Shown here: positions 43,823-53,548 of the stretch, piece by piece
Position numbering within the stretch: position 1 is the stretch's first letter
Layout: each line of letters begins with the position of its first letter
Origin: Paracoccus aestuariivivens
GTDB lineage: Bacteria > Pseudomonadota > Alphaproteobacteria > Rhodobacterales > Rhodobacteraceae
Length of the DNA stretch: 64,000 nt
Assembly: GCF_009711225.1 (NCBI RefSeq)
Contig: NZ_WMIE01000001.1
Coordinates: forward strand, 558,001-622,000
Direction: 5' to 3'
Made by a program: the position numbers and the translations under genes
The notes under the pieces: model-generated
Told to the model about the DNA's origin: nothing
The model's input: the letters and a program-made list of their open reading frames with translations, nothing else
Databases searched by the model: none

Positions 43823-44158
43823 TCAGGCATCCTCGTCAAAGTCGTCTTCGTCGCCGTAAAGCGGTTCCATCTGGGCGACGATGACCGAATTCTCGGCCAG
43901 CGCCCGATCCATCAAGGCGCGTTCCTCGTCGGGTATTTCATGGCCTTCGGCCAGACGTTCCTCGATCGTGCCGTGACCGGTCACTTCGATCGGGGCCAGA
44001 CCTGCCTGTTTCAGAATGGCCACAGTCTCGCGTACCGCCTCGTCCTCGGTCACGCCCGAGGCGTAGCAAACCAGCGCTGCACCCGACGCGCCCTTGGGCA
44101 TTCCGTCATCGGCCGCGCGACCGACCTCGACCAGAAGCGTATAGACCTGCTGTGTCAT
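43823..44158 (-). CDS. Conserved hypothetical acidic protein
   Basis: The protein has 111 residues, starts MTQQVYTLLVEVGRAADDG and ends in a strongly acidic tail (YGDEDDFDEDA). The middle (ASGVTEDEAVRETVAILKQA) looks like an alpha/beta fold with predicted helices, and there is no signal peptide or membrane helix. I do not recognise a named family. AGGGGAAAG lies about 4 bases before the ATG at 44158, and the frame upstream of this would overlap the divergent YbaK-type gene, so this start is preferred. It lies upstream of the transglycosylase on the same strand. Confidence 0.75.
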   Translation of the reverse strand: MTQQVYTLLVEVGRAADDGMPKGASGAALVCYASGVTEDEAVRETVAILKQAGLAPIEVTGHGTIEERLAEGHEIPDEERALMDRALAENSVIVAQMEPLYGDEDDFDEDA

Positions 44159-44213
44159 GACTTTCCCCTTGATGCGGTTTTCGGTCATATCCCCGAAACA
44201 CCGGAGAGAAACA

Positions 44214-44684
44214 ATGAGCAAGAGCCTTGCACGCGTACGTGCCGCACTGGAAGCCGCCGGAGTCACCTCGGAGATCCGCGAAACCGATGATCGCGCCCGA
44301 ACGGCTCAGGGGGCGGCGGAAGTGGTCGGCTGCGAGGTGGATCAGATCGCCAAATCCATCATCTTCCGGGGCGAGGAATCCGGCCATGTCATCCTGTTCC
44401 TGACCGCAGGCGGCAATCGCGTCGATGCCGGCAAGGCGACGCTTGTCGCGGGCCAGCCTTTGGGCAAAGCCGACGCCGCACAGATCAGGGCGGAAACGGG
44501 TTTTGCGATTGGCGGCGTGTCTCCGGTCGGCCATCTGGGCCGGATCGACGCATATATCGACCCGCGTCTGACACAATTCCGGATCGTCTGGGCTGCGGCA
44601 GGAACTCCGCGTCACCTGTTCTCGATCGCACCCGACGAATTGATCCGTATCACCGGCGCGCGACTGGCCGAGTTCACGGCATGA
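44214..44684 (+). CDS. YbaK/ProX-type aminoacyl-tRNA deacylase domain protein
   Basis: The protein has 156 residues. CEVDQIAKSIIFRGEESGHV, then ALTAGGNRVD-like sequence, and GFAIGGVSPVGHL follow the YbaK/EbsC family pattern. It probably deacylates mischarged tRNA in trans; the substrate tRNA is not clear. GGAGAG lies 7-8 bases before the ATG at 44214. It is divergent from the hypothetical gene at 43823-44158, with 55 bases between starts. A bidirectional hairpin follows. Confidence 0.9.
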   Translation: MSKSLARVRAALEAAGVTSEIRETDDRARTAQGAAEVVGCEVDQIAKSIIFRGEESGHVILFLTAGGNRVDAGKATLVAGQPLGKADAAQIRAETGFAIGGVSPVGHLGRIDAYIDPRLTQFRIVWAAAGTPRHLFSIAPDELIRITGARLAEFTA

Positions 44685-44707
44685 AAAAGGGGCGGTGAAC
44701 CGCCCCT
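44685..44707 (-). terminator. Rho-independent terminator of the GlsB-type gene
   Basis: GGGGCGGT (44690-44697), GA loop and ACCGCCCC (44700-44707). On the minus strand the stem is followed by TTTTT. It can also act on the plus strand after the YbaK-type gene, but without a T-tract there. Confidence 0.85.
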
Positions 44708-44714
44708 CACGCAC

Positions 44715-44966
44715 CTATTTCGCAACCGCTCGATAAAGCCAGATCAAGATCACCGCGCCGAACAGGCCGACGAAACCCTGAGCGATCCAACTGCCATGCT
44801 GCGCATTCAGTCCCAGCACACCAAGGATGGCGTTGCCGACCACCGCACCGACGATGCCCAGCACGATATTCAGGAAAACCCCAGTATCGGCCTTCATAAT
44901 ATTGCTGGCAATCCAGCCCGCGATACCGCCCACGATGATGGCGGCGATCCAGCCCAAGCCTTCCAT
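44715..44966 (-). CDS. GlsB/YeaQ/YmgE-family small membrane stress protein
   Basis: The protein has 83 residues and three predicted membrane helices (WIAAIIVGGIAGWIASNIM, FLNIVLGIVGAVVGNAILG, GLFGAVILIWLYRAVAK). These glycine-rich small proteins are often stress-induced; the precise role is unknown. AAGGAGAG lies before the ATG at 44966. The terminator just after it confirms a monocistronic or 3'-terminal unit. dapD lies upstream on the same strand. Confidence 0.88.
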   Translation of the reverse strand: MEGLGWIAAIIVGGIAGWIASNIMKADTGVFLNIVLGIVGAVVGNAILGVLGLNAQHGSWIAQGFVGLFGAVILIWLYRAVAK

Positions 44967-45043
44967 GCGTCTCTCCTTGCGATAGGGTGTCCTGCGGGTC
45001 AACGCGGACACCCCCATGGAAGTTCACGGCTGTCTGCTTGGCC

Positions 45044-45868
45044 TTAGTCGCGCAGCAATTCGTTGATCGAGGTCTTGGACCGGGTCTGCGCATCGACCCG
45101 TTTGACGATGACCGCGCAGTACAGGTTCACCCCGTTCTTGGACGGCAACGAGCCGGATACGACGACCGAGCCCGCAGGAACTTCGCCATACATGATCTCG
45201 CCGGTTTCGCGGTCGACGATCTTGGTCGATTTGCCGATATAGACGCCCATGCCAAGGACCGAGCCCTCGCGGATGATGCAGCCTTCGACGACTTCCGAAC
45301 GCGCGCCGATGAAACAGTTGTCCTCGATGATGGTCGGGCCCGCCTGCATCGGTTCCAGCACACCGCCAATGCCGACGCCGCCGGACAAGTGGACGTTCTT
45401 GCCGATCTGCGCGCAGGAACCGACTGTGGCCCAGGTATCGACCATGGTGCCCTCATCGACATAGGCGCCCAGATTCACGAAGGACGGCATCAGGACAACG
45501 CCTTTGCCGATGAAGGCCGATTTGCGCACGATGCAGTTCGGAACGGCACGAAAGCCGGCTTCGCGCCAGCGGTTCTCGCCCCAACCGGCGAATTTGCTGT
45601 CGACCTTGTCCCACCAGCCGCCGTTCTGCGGACCGCCTTCATGGATCTCCATGTCCTTCAGACGGAAACCCAGCAGGACGGCTTTCTTCGCCCATTGGTT
45701 CACATGCCAGTCATTGCCGCGCTTTTCGGCGACACGCAGCTCGCCCTTGTCCAAAGCGTCCAGCGTGGCCTCGACGGCTTCGCGGGTCTCGCCGGTGGTC
45801 GCGGGGGTGATCTGGTCGCGGATTTCCCAGGCGGATTCGATGGCGGCTTCAAGCTGCGCGTTCGACAT
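45044..45868 (-). CDS. dapD: 2,3,4,5-tetrahydropyridine-2,6-dicarboxylate N-succinyltransferase
   Basis: The protein has 274 residues with a left-handed beta-helix. Hexapeptide repeats run from about 105 to 215 ([47 protein letters not shown]). The N-terminal helical domain and the [18 protein letters not shown] segment are DapD-specific. It makes N-succinyl-2-amino-6-ketopimelate on the way to lysine and meso-diaminopimelate. The frame is open for 57 codons upstream, overlapping the divergent LOG gene; the ATG at 45868 is the family start. Confidence 0.96.
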   Translation of the reverse strand: MSNAQLEAAIESAWEIRDQITPATTGETREAVEATLDALDKGELRVAEKRGNDWHVNQWAKKAVLLGFRLKDMEIHEGGPQNGGWWDKVDSKFAGWGENRWREAGFRAVPNCIVRKSAFIGKGVVLMPSFVNLGAYVDEGTMVDTWATVGSCAQIGKNVHLSGGVGIGGVLEPMQAGPTIIEDNCFIGARSEVVEGCIIREGSVLGMGVYIGKSTKIVDRETGEIMYGEVPAGSVVVSGSLPSKNGVNLYCAVIVKRVDAQTRSKTSINELLRD

Positions 45869-45971
45869 GGCATCTCTCTTTTCTGGAACTCGGGTGGAAA
45901 CTGTCACGCAAGGGCTATAAATCGAGGGGGGAGGCCGCGCAATCCGCGCACGTCCCCTGTCAGAGGTTTCG

Positions 45972-46799
45972 ATGATCGAAGAAGACGCGCGCAACCACCC
46001 TATCCGAGACAGCCAGCAGGACGCCGCCGCTGCCCGCAAACTGCCCGATACGCCGCAGACCCGTGCACCCGCCTATCGACTGGCCTTTACCGATAACGAA
46101 TTCCTGCTGCGCGACGAATTGCGTCCGGTCCGTCTGCAACTTGAATTGCTCAAGCCCCAGATGATCATGGATGCGCGCGGGATCCGTTCGACCATCGTCC
46201 TGTTCGGCGGAGCCCGCATCCCTTCGCCCGAAAATCGCGACACGGCCAAGACCCCGACTCTGGGCGAGCTTTCGCGCTATTATGACGAGGCCCGCAAATT
46301 CTCCCGCATGATGACCGAGCGCAGCCTTGAAAGCTACGGCGCCGAAGACGTCATCTGCACCGGTGGCGGTCCCGGTGTGATGGAGGCGGGCAATCTGGGC
46401 GCGCATGAGGCAGGCGGTGCCTCGATCGGGCTATCCATCGTCCTGCCGCACGAGCAGGCCCCGAACGAGTATGTCACGCCGGATCTGTGCTTCAATTTCC
46501 ACTATTTCGCGATCCGGAAAATGCATTTCCTGATGCGGGCCAAGGCCGTGACCATTTTCCCCGGAGGCTTCGGCACGCTCGACGAGATGTTCGAGGCACT
46601 GACCCTGATCCAGACCGGCCGGATGCAGCGTGTACCCTTCATCCTGTTCGGCACGGCGTTCTGGCACCAGATCATCAACTGGGATGCGCTGGCCGAGGCC
46701 GGAACCATCAGCCGCGAAGATCTTGGCCTGATCAGCTTTGTCGAGACCGCCGAGGAGGCCGTCGAGATCATCGACAATTGGGATTATCCCTGCGCCTGA
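45972..46799 (+). CDS. LOG-family protein (TIGR00730-like)
   Basis: The protein has 275 residues. [12 protein letters not shown], then [20 protein letters not shown], and [18 protein letters not shown] with the PGGxGT motif define the LOG family, once called lysine decarboxylases and now known as cytokinin riboside phosphoribohydrolases or related nucleotide hydrolases. The long N-terminal extension of about 80 residues is typical of this subfamily. It is divergent from dapD and ends 6 bases before the convergent rlmH. Confidence 0.92.
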   Translation: MIEEDARNHPIRDSQQDAAAARKLPDTPQTRAPAYRLAFTDNEFLLRDELRPVRLQLELLKPQMIMDARGIRSTIVLFGGARIPSPENRDTAKTPTLGELSRYYDEARKFSRMMTERSLESYGAEDVICTGGGPGVMEAGNLGAHEAGGASIGLSIVLPHEQAPNEYVTPDLCFNFHYFAIRKMHFLMRAKAVTIFPGGFGTLDEMFEALTLIQTGRMQRVPFILFGTAFWHQIINWDALAEAGTISREDLGLISFVETAEEAVEIIDNWDYPCA

Positions 46800-46805
46800 A
46801 CCGTC

Positions 46806-47276
46806 TCAGACCCGATGATACGGGCTGCCAGCCAGAATGGTGGTGGCCCGGTAAATCTGCTCGGTCAGCATGACCCGCACCAGCATATGCGGCCATACCA
46901 TGCGCCCGAAACTGATCGCAAGATCGGCACGCGCGCGCAGTTCGGGATCGATGCCGTCTGCACCGCCGATAACAAAAGCGATGTCGCGCGCCTGATCACG
47001 AAAATCCGCGATTCTCTGGGCAAATTCCGGCGAACTCAGCATCTGTCCGCGCTCGTCCATGATGACCAGCGCTGCCCCTTCGGGTATGGCGCGCTGCAAC
47101 AAGGGAGCCTCGGAGGCCATACCGCCGCCGCGCTTGTCTTCGACCTCGGTAATGGTAACCGGAGGCAGACCCAAGGCGCGACCTGCCTTGGCGTGACGAT
47201 CAAGATAATCGTCGATAAGCTTCGCTTCGGGTCCCTGCCGCAGCCGCCCGACCGCGGCAATGACCATCCGCATCAT
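46806..47276 (-). CDS. rlmH: 23S rRNA (pseudouridine1915-N3)-methyltransferase
   Basis: The protein has 156 residues; MRMVIAAVGRLRQGPEAKLI is the family N-terminus. The C-terminal part has AFVIGGADGIDPELR and LVRVMLTEQIYRATTILAG with the final SPYH. This SPOUT methyltransferase modifies helix 69 of 23S rRNA. Start could be any of the three close ATGs at 47276, 47273 or 47267. It lies 11 bases after the rsfS stop, the usual rsfS-rlmH pair. Confidence 0.95.
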   Translation of the reverse strand: MMRMVIAAVGRLRQGPEAKLIDDYLDRHAKAGRALGLPPVTITEVEDKRGGGMASEAPLLQRAIPEGAALVIMDERGQMLSSPEFAQRIADFRDQARDIAFVIGGADGIDPELRARADLAISFGRMVWPHMLVRVMLTEQIYRATTILAGSPYHRV

Positions 47277-47287
47277 TCAGTTCCGTA

Positions 47288-47743
47288 TCAGATCTGGTTC
47301 CGGCGGGCTTCTTCGGCGGCATGATCGGCACGCAGACGATCAAGCGTGGCCGAGCGCAGCGCGTCCGCAGGCATCCACATTTTTTCCAGTTGGTAGAATT
47401 CGCGCACTTCGGGGCGGAAGACATGGACGATCACATCGTCGGTGTCGATCAGCACCCAATCGCCGGTTTCCTTGCCCTCGATGCGGGCAGAGCGGCCGGT
47501 TTGCTCTTTCAGTCGCTGGACGAGTTTTTCGGCGATAGCGGCCACCTGACGCGACGAACGGCCCGAGGCGATCACCATGTGATCGGCCATAGCCGAACGA
47601 CCCCGGAGATCGATGGTCACGACCTCTTCAGCCTTGTCATCATCAAGCGAGGTAAGAATGCGGTCCAGTAGCTGATCGCTGGTCAGCTCGGACTCCGCGG
47701 CGAACGCAGCCGGCGCAGGTGCCGGCGAAGCGGTATCGGACAG
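47288..47743 (-). CDS. rsfS: Ribosomal silencing factor RsfS, probable CTG start
   Basis: The conserved RsfS region begins QLLDRILTSLDDDKAEEVV and continues IDLRGRSAMADHMVIASGRS and GDWVLIDTDDVIVHVFRPEVR. The only ordinary start codon in frame is GTG at 47620, which would remove the conserved first helix. The frame is open up to a TGA beyond 47753, and the codon CTG at 47743 has GGAGGA spaced 7 bases upstream. A CTG start giving about 151 residues is proposed. RsfS binds L14 and keeps ribosomal subunits apart in starvation. It is paired with rlmH. Confidence 0.85.
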   Translation of the reverse strand: MSDTASPAPAPAAFAAESELTSDQLLDRILTSLDDDKAEEVVTIDLRGRSAMADHMVIASGRSSRQVAAIAEKLVQRLKEQTGRSARIEGKETGDWVLIDTDDVIVHVFRPEVREFYQLEKMWMPADALRSATLDRLRADHAAEEARRNQI

Positions 47744-47818
47744 GGGTTCATCCTCCGGTCATCGCGCCGACAAGCCCCGGCGCAGGGTAGCTCTAATGTA
47801 GCATGAATAACTGCTTGC

Positions 47819-48052
47819 TCAATGAGCCAAACGCGGATTTATTGGTGTATTCCCCAGCGTACAACCTGAAATCGGCACATTTCCCCAAGGTTTCGGGCAT
47901 TTGACCAATCCATCGGCCCAAGCAAGCTGATGGCTTTGAAGCCGCGCCATTTCGCGCGCGCGATCCACCGGACCGTCCACGACGACAACGCCAAGGGCAA
48001 AAACTGCCACCATGACGAGTGGAATCACCCGAAAGAACACACGAATCAACAT
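47819..48052 (-). CDS. Small membrane-anchored or exported protein, unknown function
   Basis: The protein has 77 residues. A single hydrophobic stretch (VIPLVMVAVFALGVVVV) follows a short basic N-terminus, consistent with a signal anchor or signal peptide. The rest is soluble with two Cys (KCPKPWGNVPISGC), about 12 residues apart, which might pair in the periplasm. AAGGAGGT sits 7 bases before the ATG, one of the best Shine-Dalgarno sites in the window. I do not recognise the family. It lies alone between rsfS and leuC. Confidence 0.7.
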   Translation of the reverse strand: MLIRVFFRVIPLVMVAVFALGVVVVDGPVDRAREMARLQSHQLAWADGLVKCPKPWGNVPISGCTLGNTPINPRLAH

Positions 48053-48343
48053 TGCCCGACCTCCTTGCTTTTTCCGTCAGGATAGCGGGCATGTCCCAAT
48101 TTGGAATTAACACCCTCGTGCGCTGATATTGCCTGACAGAGGAAAGCGGCGTATTACTGCCCCCATGCGAGGATTCGTCTATTTCGACATCCATGACCGT
48201 GCCCGTTTGCCGGGTCGGTTCTACGGCGAAAGCCTTTCCGTCACTGCTCGACTTTGACGGCAGATGGCGCATGTCCTGCGCCTCGCCGCGGATCGCGGCC
48301 CCCTCCTTCGATTTTCCAGCTACTCTTTCAGAAAGAGAAAGCC
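48053..48343. other. leuC upstream region
   Basis: This 291-base stretch separates the small gene at 47.8 kb from leuC. A 30-codon frame (48165-48257) is present without a Shine-Dalgarno site and without Leu codon runs, so it is not a convincing attenuation leader. No tRNA-like or riboswitch fold was recognised. The leuC promoter probably lies here. Confidence 0.4.
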
Positions 48344-49780
48344 ATGACCGGCAATATCAATGCGGGCGCCCCCCGCACGCTCTATGACAAGATCTTCGAC
48401 GCCCATGTGGTCGATCGCAGCGATGACGGCACCTGCGTGCTGTATATCGACCGCCATCTGGTCCACGAAGTCACCTCGCCCCAAGCCTTCGAAGGTCTGC
48501 GCATGGCCGGCCGCAAGGTCCGCCGCCCCGACCAGACTATCGCCGTGCCGGACCATAACGTGCCCACCACTGCCGACCGCGTGCAGGGCATCGAGAACCC
48601 CGAGGGCCGCATCCAAGTCGCGGAACTGGACAAGAACGCCCGCGAATTCGGGCTGAACTACTATCCGATGTCGGATGTCCGTCAGGGCATCGTCCATATC
48701 GTCGGTCCCGAACAGGGCTGGACCCTGCCCGGCATGACCGTCGTTTGCGGCGACAGCCACACCGCGACGCATGGCGCATTCGGCGCGCTGGCCCATGGCA
48801 TCGGCACCTCGGAAGTCGAGCACGTTCTGGCGACGCAAACGCTGATCCAGAAAAAATCGAAGAACATGAAGGTCGAAATCACCGGCAGGCTGCTGCCGGG
48901 CGTCACGGCCAAGGACATCACCCTTGCCGTCATCGGCAAGACCGGCACCGCTGGCGGCACCGGCTATGTCATCGAATATTGCGGCGAAGCCATCCGCGAG
49001 CTGTCGATGGAAGGCCGGATGACGGTCTGCAACATGGCGATCGAAGGCGGCGCGCGCGCGGGTCTGATCGCGCCGGATGACAAGACCTTTGCCTATTGCC
49101 AGGGCCGTCCCCACGCCCCGAAAGGTGCCGCCTGGGAAGCCGCTGTGACGTGGTGGAAGACGCTGTTCACCGACGAGGGCGCGCATTGGGACAAGGTCAT
49201 CACCATCCGCGGCGAGGATATCGCCCCGGTCGTGACCTGGGGCACCTCGCCCGAGGACGTGCTGGCGATCACCGACAAGGTTCCGGCCCCCGAAGATTTC
49301 GAAGGCGGCAAGATCGAGGCCGCACGCCGCAGCCTCGACTATATGGGCCTGAAGCCCGGCACGCCGCTGAATGAAATCAAGATCGACGCGGTCTTCATCG
49401 GCTCGTGCACCAACGGCCGGATCGAGGATCTGCGCGCCGCCGCTGGCATCCTGAAAGGTCAGCGTCTGGCGACGGGCGTGCGCGGCATGGTCGTTCCGGG
49501 CTCGGGCCTTGTCCGTCTTCAGGCCGAGGAAGAGGGTCTGGACAAGATCTTCACAAATGCCGGTTTCGAATGGCGTCTGGCAGGCTGCTCGATGTGCCTG
49601 GGCATGAACCCGGACCAACTGGCCCCGGGTGAGCGCTGCGCCGCGACCTCGAACCGCAACTTCGAGGGCCGCATGGGCCGCGGTGGGCGCACCCACCTGA
49701 TGTCGCCGGTGATGGCTGCCGCCGCAGGCATCAAAGGGCATCTGACCGATATTCGTGAGTTTATGGCCGAGATGGCCTGA
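48344..49780 (+). CDS. leuC: 3-isopropylmalate dehydratase large subunit
   Basis: The protein has 478 residues. The 4Fe-4S cysteines lie in FIGSCTNGR near residue 350 and [10 protein letters not shown] near residue 412. [20 protein letters not shown] and GNRNFEGR-type C-terminal segments are standard. With LeuD it isomerises 2-isopropylmalate to 3-isopropylmalate in leucine synthesis. An in-frame extension upstream is open, but [17 protein letters not shown] is the family start. It overlaps the convergent membrane-protein gene by 20 bases. Confidence 0.96.
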   Translation: MTGNINAGAPRTLYDKIFDAHVVDRSDDGTCVLYIDRHLVHEVTSPQAFEGLRMAGRKVRRPDQTIAVPDHNVPTTADRVQGIENPEGRIQVAELDKNAREFGLNYYPMSDVRQGIVHIVGPEQGWTLPGMTVVCGDSHTATHGAFGALAHGIGTSEVEHVLATQTLIQKKSKNMKVEITGRLLPGVTAKDITLAVIGKTGTAGGTGYVIEYCGEAIRELSMEGRMTVCNMAIEGGARAGLIAPDDKTFAYCQGRPHAPKGAAWEAAVTWWKTLFTDEGAHWDKVITIRGEDIAPVVTWGTSPEDVLAITDKVPAPEDFEGGKIEAARRSLDYMGLKPGTPLNEIKIDAVFIGSCTNGRIEDLRAAAGILKGQRLATGVRGMVVPGSGLVRLQAEEEGLDKIFTNAGFEWRLAGCSMCLGMNPDQLAPGERCAATSNRNFEGRMGRGGRTHLMSPVMAAAAGIKGHLTDIREFMAEMA

Positions 49781-50375
49781 ACCCTGTGCGGCGGGGCGCA
49801 TTGCCCCGCCTGAGCAGGAAGATGGCGTTCACGGCAATCATCACCAGCCCGGTATTCTCGAACAGGAAGTTGAACCGAATGCTCGCGAGATCCATGCTGA
49901 TGAGACGGTCGACATGATGGAAACCCACCGCCCGCACCAGCACAAAACCGCACAGAATGGCCAGCCCCAACAGGGCAAGGCCATTCGACAGCAGTTGACC
50001 GCGCAGCAGGCGCAGGCCGATCATCATCGCCATCACCACGAGCAGGATCAGAGCGGCGATAAAGCCGAGCTGCACAAAATGTCGGTAGTCGTACCAGCCC
50101 TGCATATGCGACAGACAGCGCCCCGTCGCGGTCAAGGCAGTCTGCAGATCAAGCTGCTTGTTGACGGCCAGAAACGCCATCAACGGCGCGATCAAGGCCC
50201 AAAGGCTGACCGACGTGCCGCGCGGAAGGCGCCTCAGCACCATCACGGCAAGCACAAAGCAGGTCACGTAGAACAGCACCGTCACCCAGGCACCGATATT
50301 CGGATCGCCGATCCGTGGCGACCATTCCCCTGCAACGCATCTGCGCAGGTCGGAAAAACTCGTGACCCCGAACAT
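49761..50375 (-). CDS. Hypothetical integral membrane protein between leuC and leuD
   Basis: The protein has 204 residues and about five hydrophobic segments ([64 protein letters not shown]). [15 protein letters not shown] is a recognisable local motif. No named family can be assigned; it should not be called an isomerase merely because it lies between leuC and leuD. It is antisense to the leu direction and its last codons overlap the leuC 3' end. Confidence 0.75.
   Translation of the reverse strand: MFGVTSFSDLRRCVAGEWSPRIGDPNIGAWVTVLFYVTCFVLAVMVLRRLPRGTSVSLWALIAPLMAFLAVNKQLDLQTALTATGRCLSHMQGWYDYRHFVQLGFIAALILLVVMAMMIGLRLLRGQLLSNGLALLGLAILCGFVLVRAVGFHHVDRLISMDLASIRFNFLFENTGLVMIAVNAIFLLRRGNAPRRTGFRPSRP
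49790..49810. terminator. Hairpin at the leuC 3' end, inside the convergent gene
   Basis: GGCGGGGC (49790-49797), five-base loop and GCCCCGCC (49803-49810), starting 10 bases after the leuC stop. No T-tract follows; on the other strand it lies within coding sequence. It may stabilise or end leuC mRNA. Confidence 0.45.
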
Positions 50376-50462
50376 AAAACCATCCCTGTGGCGGAAACAT
50401 TAACCGTCGCCCGAAAAAGTTAACGGCCACCCACGCGGCCAGTCAATTCTGCGAGGAAGCAA

Positions 50463-51058
<596 letters not shown>

Positions 51059-51068
<10 letters not shown>

Positions 51069-52102
51069 GGACATTTGCGGGGGCGGCCCTGATTGCCGCC
51101 CTTGCCCAAACGTCCAGTGCAGAGCCATTGCGCATCGCCACGTTCAGCCCCGACCTTTCACGCAAGGGGCCGGGGATTCTGCTACGCGATCTGGGCCGCA
51201 AGGACGCGCAGATCGAGGCCTCGATCAGCGTCATCACCGAGACCCGTCCCGACATCCTGCTGCTGACCGGATTTGATTGGGACCATGACGGTCTGGCGCT
51301 TCAGGCTTTTCGCGACCGGCTTGCCAAGGCCGGAATCGTCTATCCCCATAGCTTTGCCGCGCGTCCGAACGCAGGCGTGCCAAGCGGGCAGGATCTGGAC
51401 GGCGATGGCCGCCTGGGCGAAGCCGAGGATCGGCAAGGCTTTGGCCGCTTCACCGGCCAAGGCGGCATGGCCATCCTTTCGCGGCATCCGATCGGGCCGG
51501 TGACCGATTACAGCGACCGGCTATGGCGCGACCTGACCGACAACCTGATGCCTGAAAGCACACCCGAGACAGCAGCGGCGCAGCGCCTGTCATCCGTCGC
51601 ACATTGGGATGCTGTGGTAAGTGTTGCCGGACGGGATCTGCACCTATTGGCGATATCCGCTTCGCCCCCCGTTTTTGACGGACCCGAGGACCGCAATGGC
51701 CGTCGCAACCATGACGAACTGGCGTTTTGGCTGGATCACCTGCCCGACGCTCCGTTTGTTCTGGCCGGCAAGCTCAACATCGACCTGTCCGACAGCGAAG
51801 GCCGTCCCGAGGCTTTGACCCGTATTTTACCGCATGTCACGGATACCCATCCGAGCAGCGAAGGCGGTGCGGCGGCCCGCGAATTGGGCGTCAACGCCAC
51901 GCAGAAAGGTGACCCTGCACTCGACACCGCGGACTGGCCCGACGACAAGCCGCCGGGCAATCTGCGCGTCGATTACGTCCTGCCGAGCAAAGCGATGAAT
52001 GTGATCGATTCCGGCGTGTTCTGGCCCGCTTCGGGTGATCTGGTAAAGGTTGCCGAGACCGCATCAAGCCACCGCTTGGTCTGGGTCGATCTTGATTGGT
52101 GA
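51059..52102 (+). CDS. Exported endonuclease/exonuclease/phosphatase-family protein
   Basis: The frame gives about 347 residues from a TTG at 51059. The start [18 protein letters not shown] is a plausible signal peptide with cleavage before EPL. The mature domain has [47 protein letters not shown] and a final [12 protein letters not shown], fitting EEP-type nucleases. The first motif has Ser-Pro where Asn is usual, and the Glu of the TLQE-type motif is replaced by TGFD. Catalytic ability is therefore uncertain. No ATG or GTG lies suitably after the leuD stop, so start choice is tentative; translational coupling to leuD is likely. Confidence 0.75.
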
Positions 52103-52403
52103 GCGGCGGTGGAAAAAACCGCCGTCCCTGATTTGCGCGGAGGGAGGAGAGACGCTACAGGAACGGCGGCACTGCCATGAAGAACCCCGTGCGGCTCGGG
52201 GCTGGCGAGGATAAGCATCCCCGTCCATCACAGGTTGCGCTGCGATGCAGAATCGCTCAACCAGAAAACCGGTTCTGCGCCCCGACACGCCATATTTGCT
52301 TAAAAATTCGCCGCTATTGACCTGTATGGCACAAAAATGCGGATCAACCTTTACGTTATCACGAGTCTTGACCACTGATCCTTCTACAGGACACCATGCC
52401 GCA
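52103..52403. other. Non-coding gap upstream of the tyrosine recombinase gene
   Basis: CGGCGGT (52104-52110) and ACCGCCG (52118-52124) form a short terminator-like stem after the nuclease-like gene, without a T-tract. The remaining region is AT-richer near 52290-52380. A longer N-terminus of the recombinase (in-frame ATGs at 52245 and 52326) cannot be excluded. No att-like repeat or tRNA was seen. Confidence 0.4.
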
Positions 52404-53438
52404 ATGATCCTTCCAGTCGCCCCATCCGCCCTTTCCGCCGCCGAAGCCGAGGCCCTCTCCGAGCTTTACCGACGGGGCACGCCACAGAACACCATCCGCG
52501 CATGGGAACGCGACCTTGCCTATCTGGCCGCGTGGAAGCTTGCCGCTTTCGGGAAACCGCTGGACTGGCCGGAAACCGAATCCGTGGCGCTGCGCTTTAT
52601 TCTGGATCATTCGATAGATCTTAGCCAAGCGACCACGCCTGCCCGTGAGGTCGCCGACCAGTTGATCTCGGCGGGTTTGCGCAAAAGTCTCGCCTGCCCC
52701 GCGCCTTCGACTCTGGATCGTCGGATCGCCAGTTGGCGGGCATTTCACCGGATGAAGAACCTGCCCTCTCCGTTCGACGCGCCGCTGATCTCGCAAGCGC
52801 GTGGCCGGGCGCGTCGCGCAGCGGCACGACCACGGTTACGCAAATCCAGCAATCCGGTGACGCGCGACGTGCTCGAGGCCATACTTCTCACCTGCGATCA
52901 CAGCCATCGCGGCATGCGGGACCGTGCCGCCCTGATGCTGGGATGGGCCTCGGGTGGGCGACGGCGTTCAGAGATCGTCGCGCTGAACCGCGAGGATATC
53001 GACGATTCCGAATTTGCCGAAAAGGGACTGCTGCGAATCCGCTTGCTGACCACCAAGACCACCGGTCAGGACCGCGCGCCCCGACTACCGCTCAAGGGGC
53101 GGGCGGCGCTGGCGGTGATGCGCTGGATCGCCGTCTCGCGCATCACAAGCGGCCCGTTATTCCGTCCGGTCAGCCAAGCCGATCGCGTTCTGAAACGCCG
53201 CCTGTCGCCGGACGGCCTGCGCGAGATCCTGCGTCACCGCTTGGTGCTGGCAGGTTATCCTGCGGATTTTGCCAGCCCGCATGGGCTAAGGGCGGGCTTC
53301 CTGACGCAAGCCGCACTGGACGGTGCGCCGCTGGCCGCCGCCATGCAACTCAGCCTGCATCGCAGCGTCAATCAGGCCCAAAGCTATTACGCGGATATCG
53401 AAGTCGCCGACAATCCGGCGACCGATCTGCTGGGCTAG
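52404..53438 (+). CDS. Stand-alone tyrosine recombinase/integrase
   Basis: The protein has 344 residues from the ATG at 52404. An N-terminal core-binding domain (about 10-130) precedes a catalytic domain. The catalytic Arg is in GWASGGRRRSEIVALN, the His-x-x-Arg box is SPHGLRAGFLTQAA, a further His is in LSLHRSVNQAQ and the nucleophile Tyr in SYYADIE. It differs clearly from XerC encoded at 23 kb and would not be XerD by length and motif. No flanking direct repeats, excisionase or cargo were found. It may be an integrase relic or a housekeeping recombinase of unknown role. Confidence 0.85.
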   Translation: MILPVAPSALSAAEAEALSELYRRGTPQNTIRAWERDLAYLAAWKLAAFGKPLDWPETESVALRFILDHSIDLSQATTPAREVADQLISAGLRKSLACPAPSTLDRRIASWRAFHRMKNLPSPFDAPLISQARGRARRAAARPRLRKSSNPVTRDVLEAILLTCDHSHRGMRDRAALMLGWASGGRRRSEIVALNREDIDDSEFAEKGLLRIRLLTTKTTGQDRAPRLPLKGRAALAVMRWIAVSRITSGPLFRPVSQADRVLKRRLSPDGLREILRHRLVLAGYPADFASPHGLRAGFLTQAALDGAPLAAAMQLSLHRSVNQAQSYYADIEVADNPATDLLG

Positions 53439-53548
53439 GCTGCTCACGAAAACGGCACTGACACGAATATTGGCAGAAGCATCGGCCTGTGTAACTCTGG
53501 CAGCGCGTCAGACACTTGCAGCCCAAGAGCCACAAAAGGACAGACGAC

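Noticed and set aside
48165..48257. 30-codon frame upstream of leuC as a leucine attenuation leader peptide
   Set aside because: It has no run of Leu codons, no Shine-Dalgarno sequence and no alternative hairpins with a T-tract.
48320..49801. A 493-codon minus-strand frame opposite leuC
   Set aside because: It is fully antisense to leuC, whose motifs are unambiguous, and has shadow-type composition.
49761..50375. Isomerase function for the membrane protein between leuC and leuD
   Set aside because: It is on the opposite strand, is a multi-pass membrane protein and lacks any aconitase-family motif.
52245..53548. Integrative element around the tyrosine recombinase
   Set aside because: No tRNA, direct repeats, excisionase, phage or conjugation gene was found on either side.
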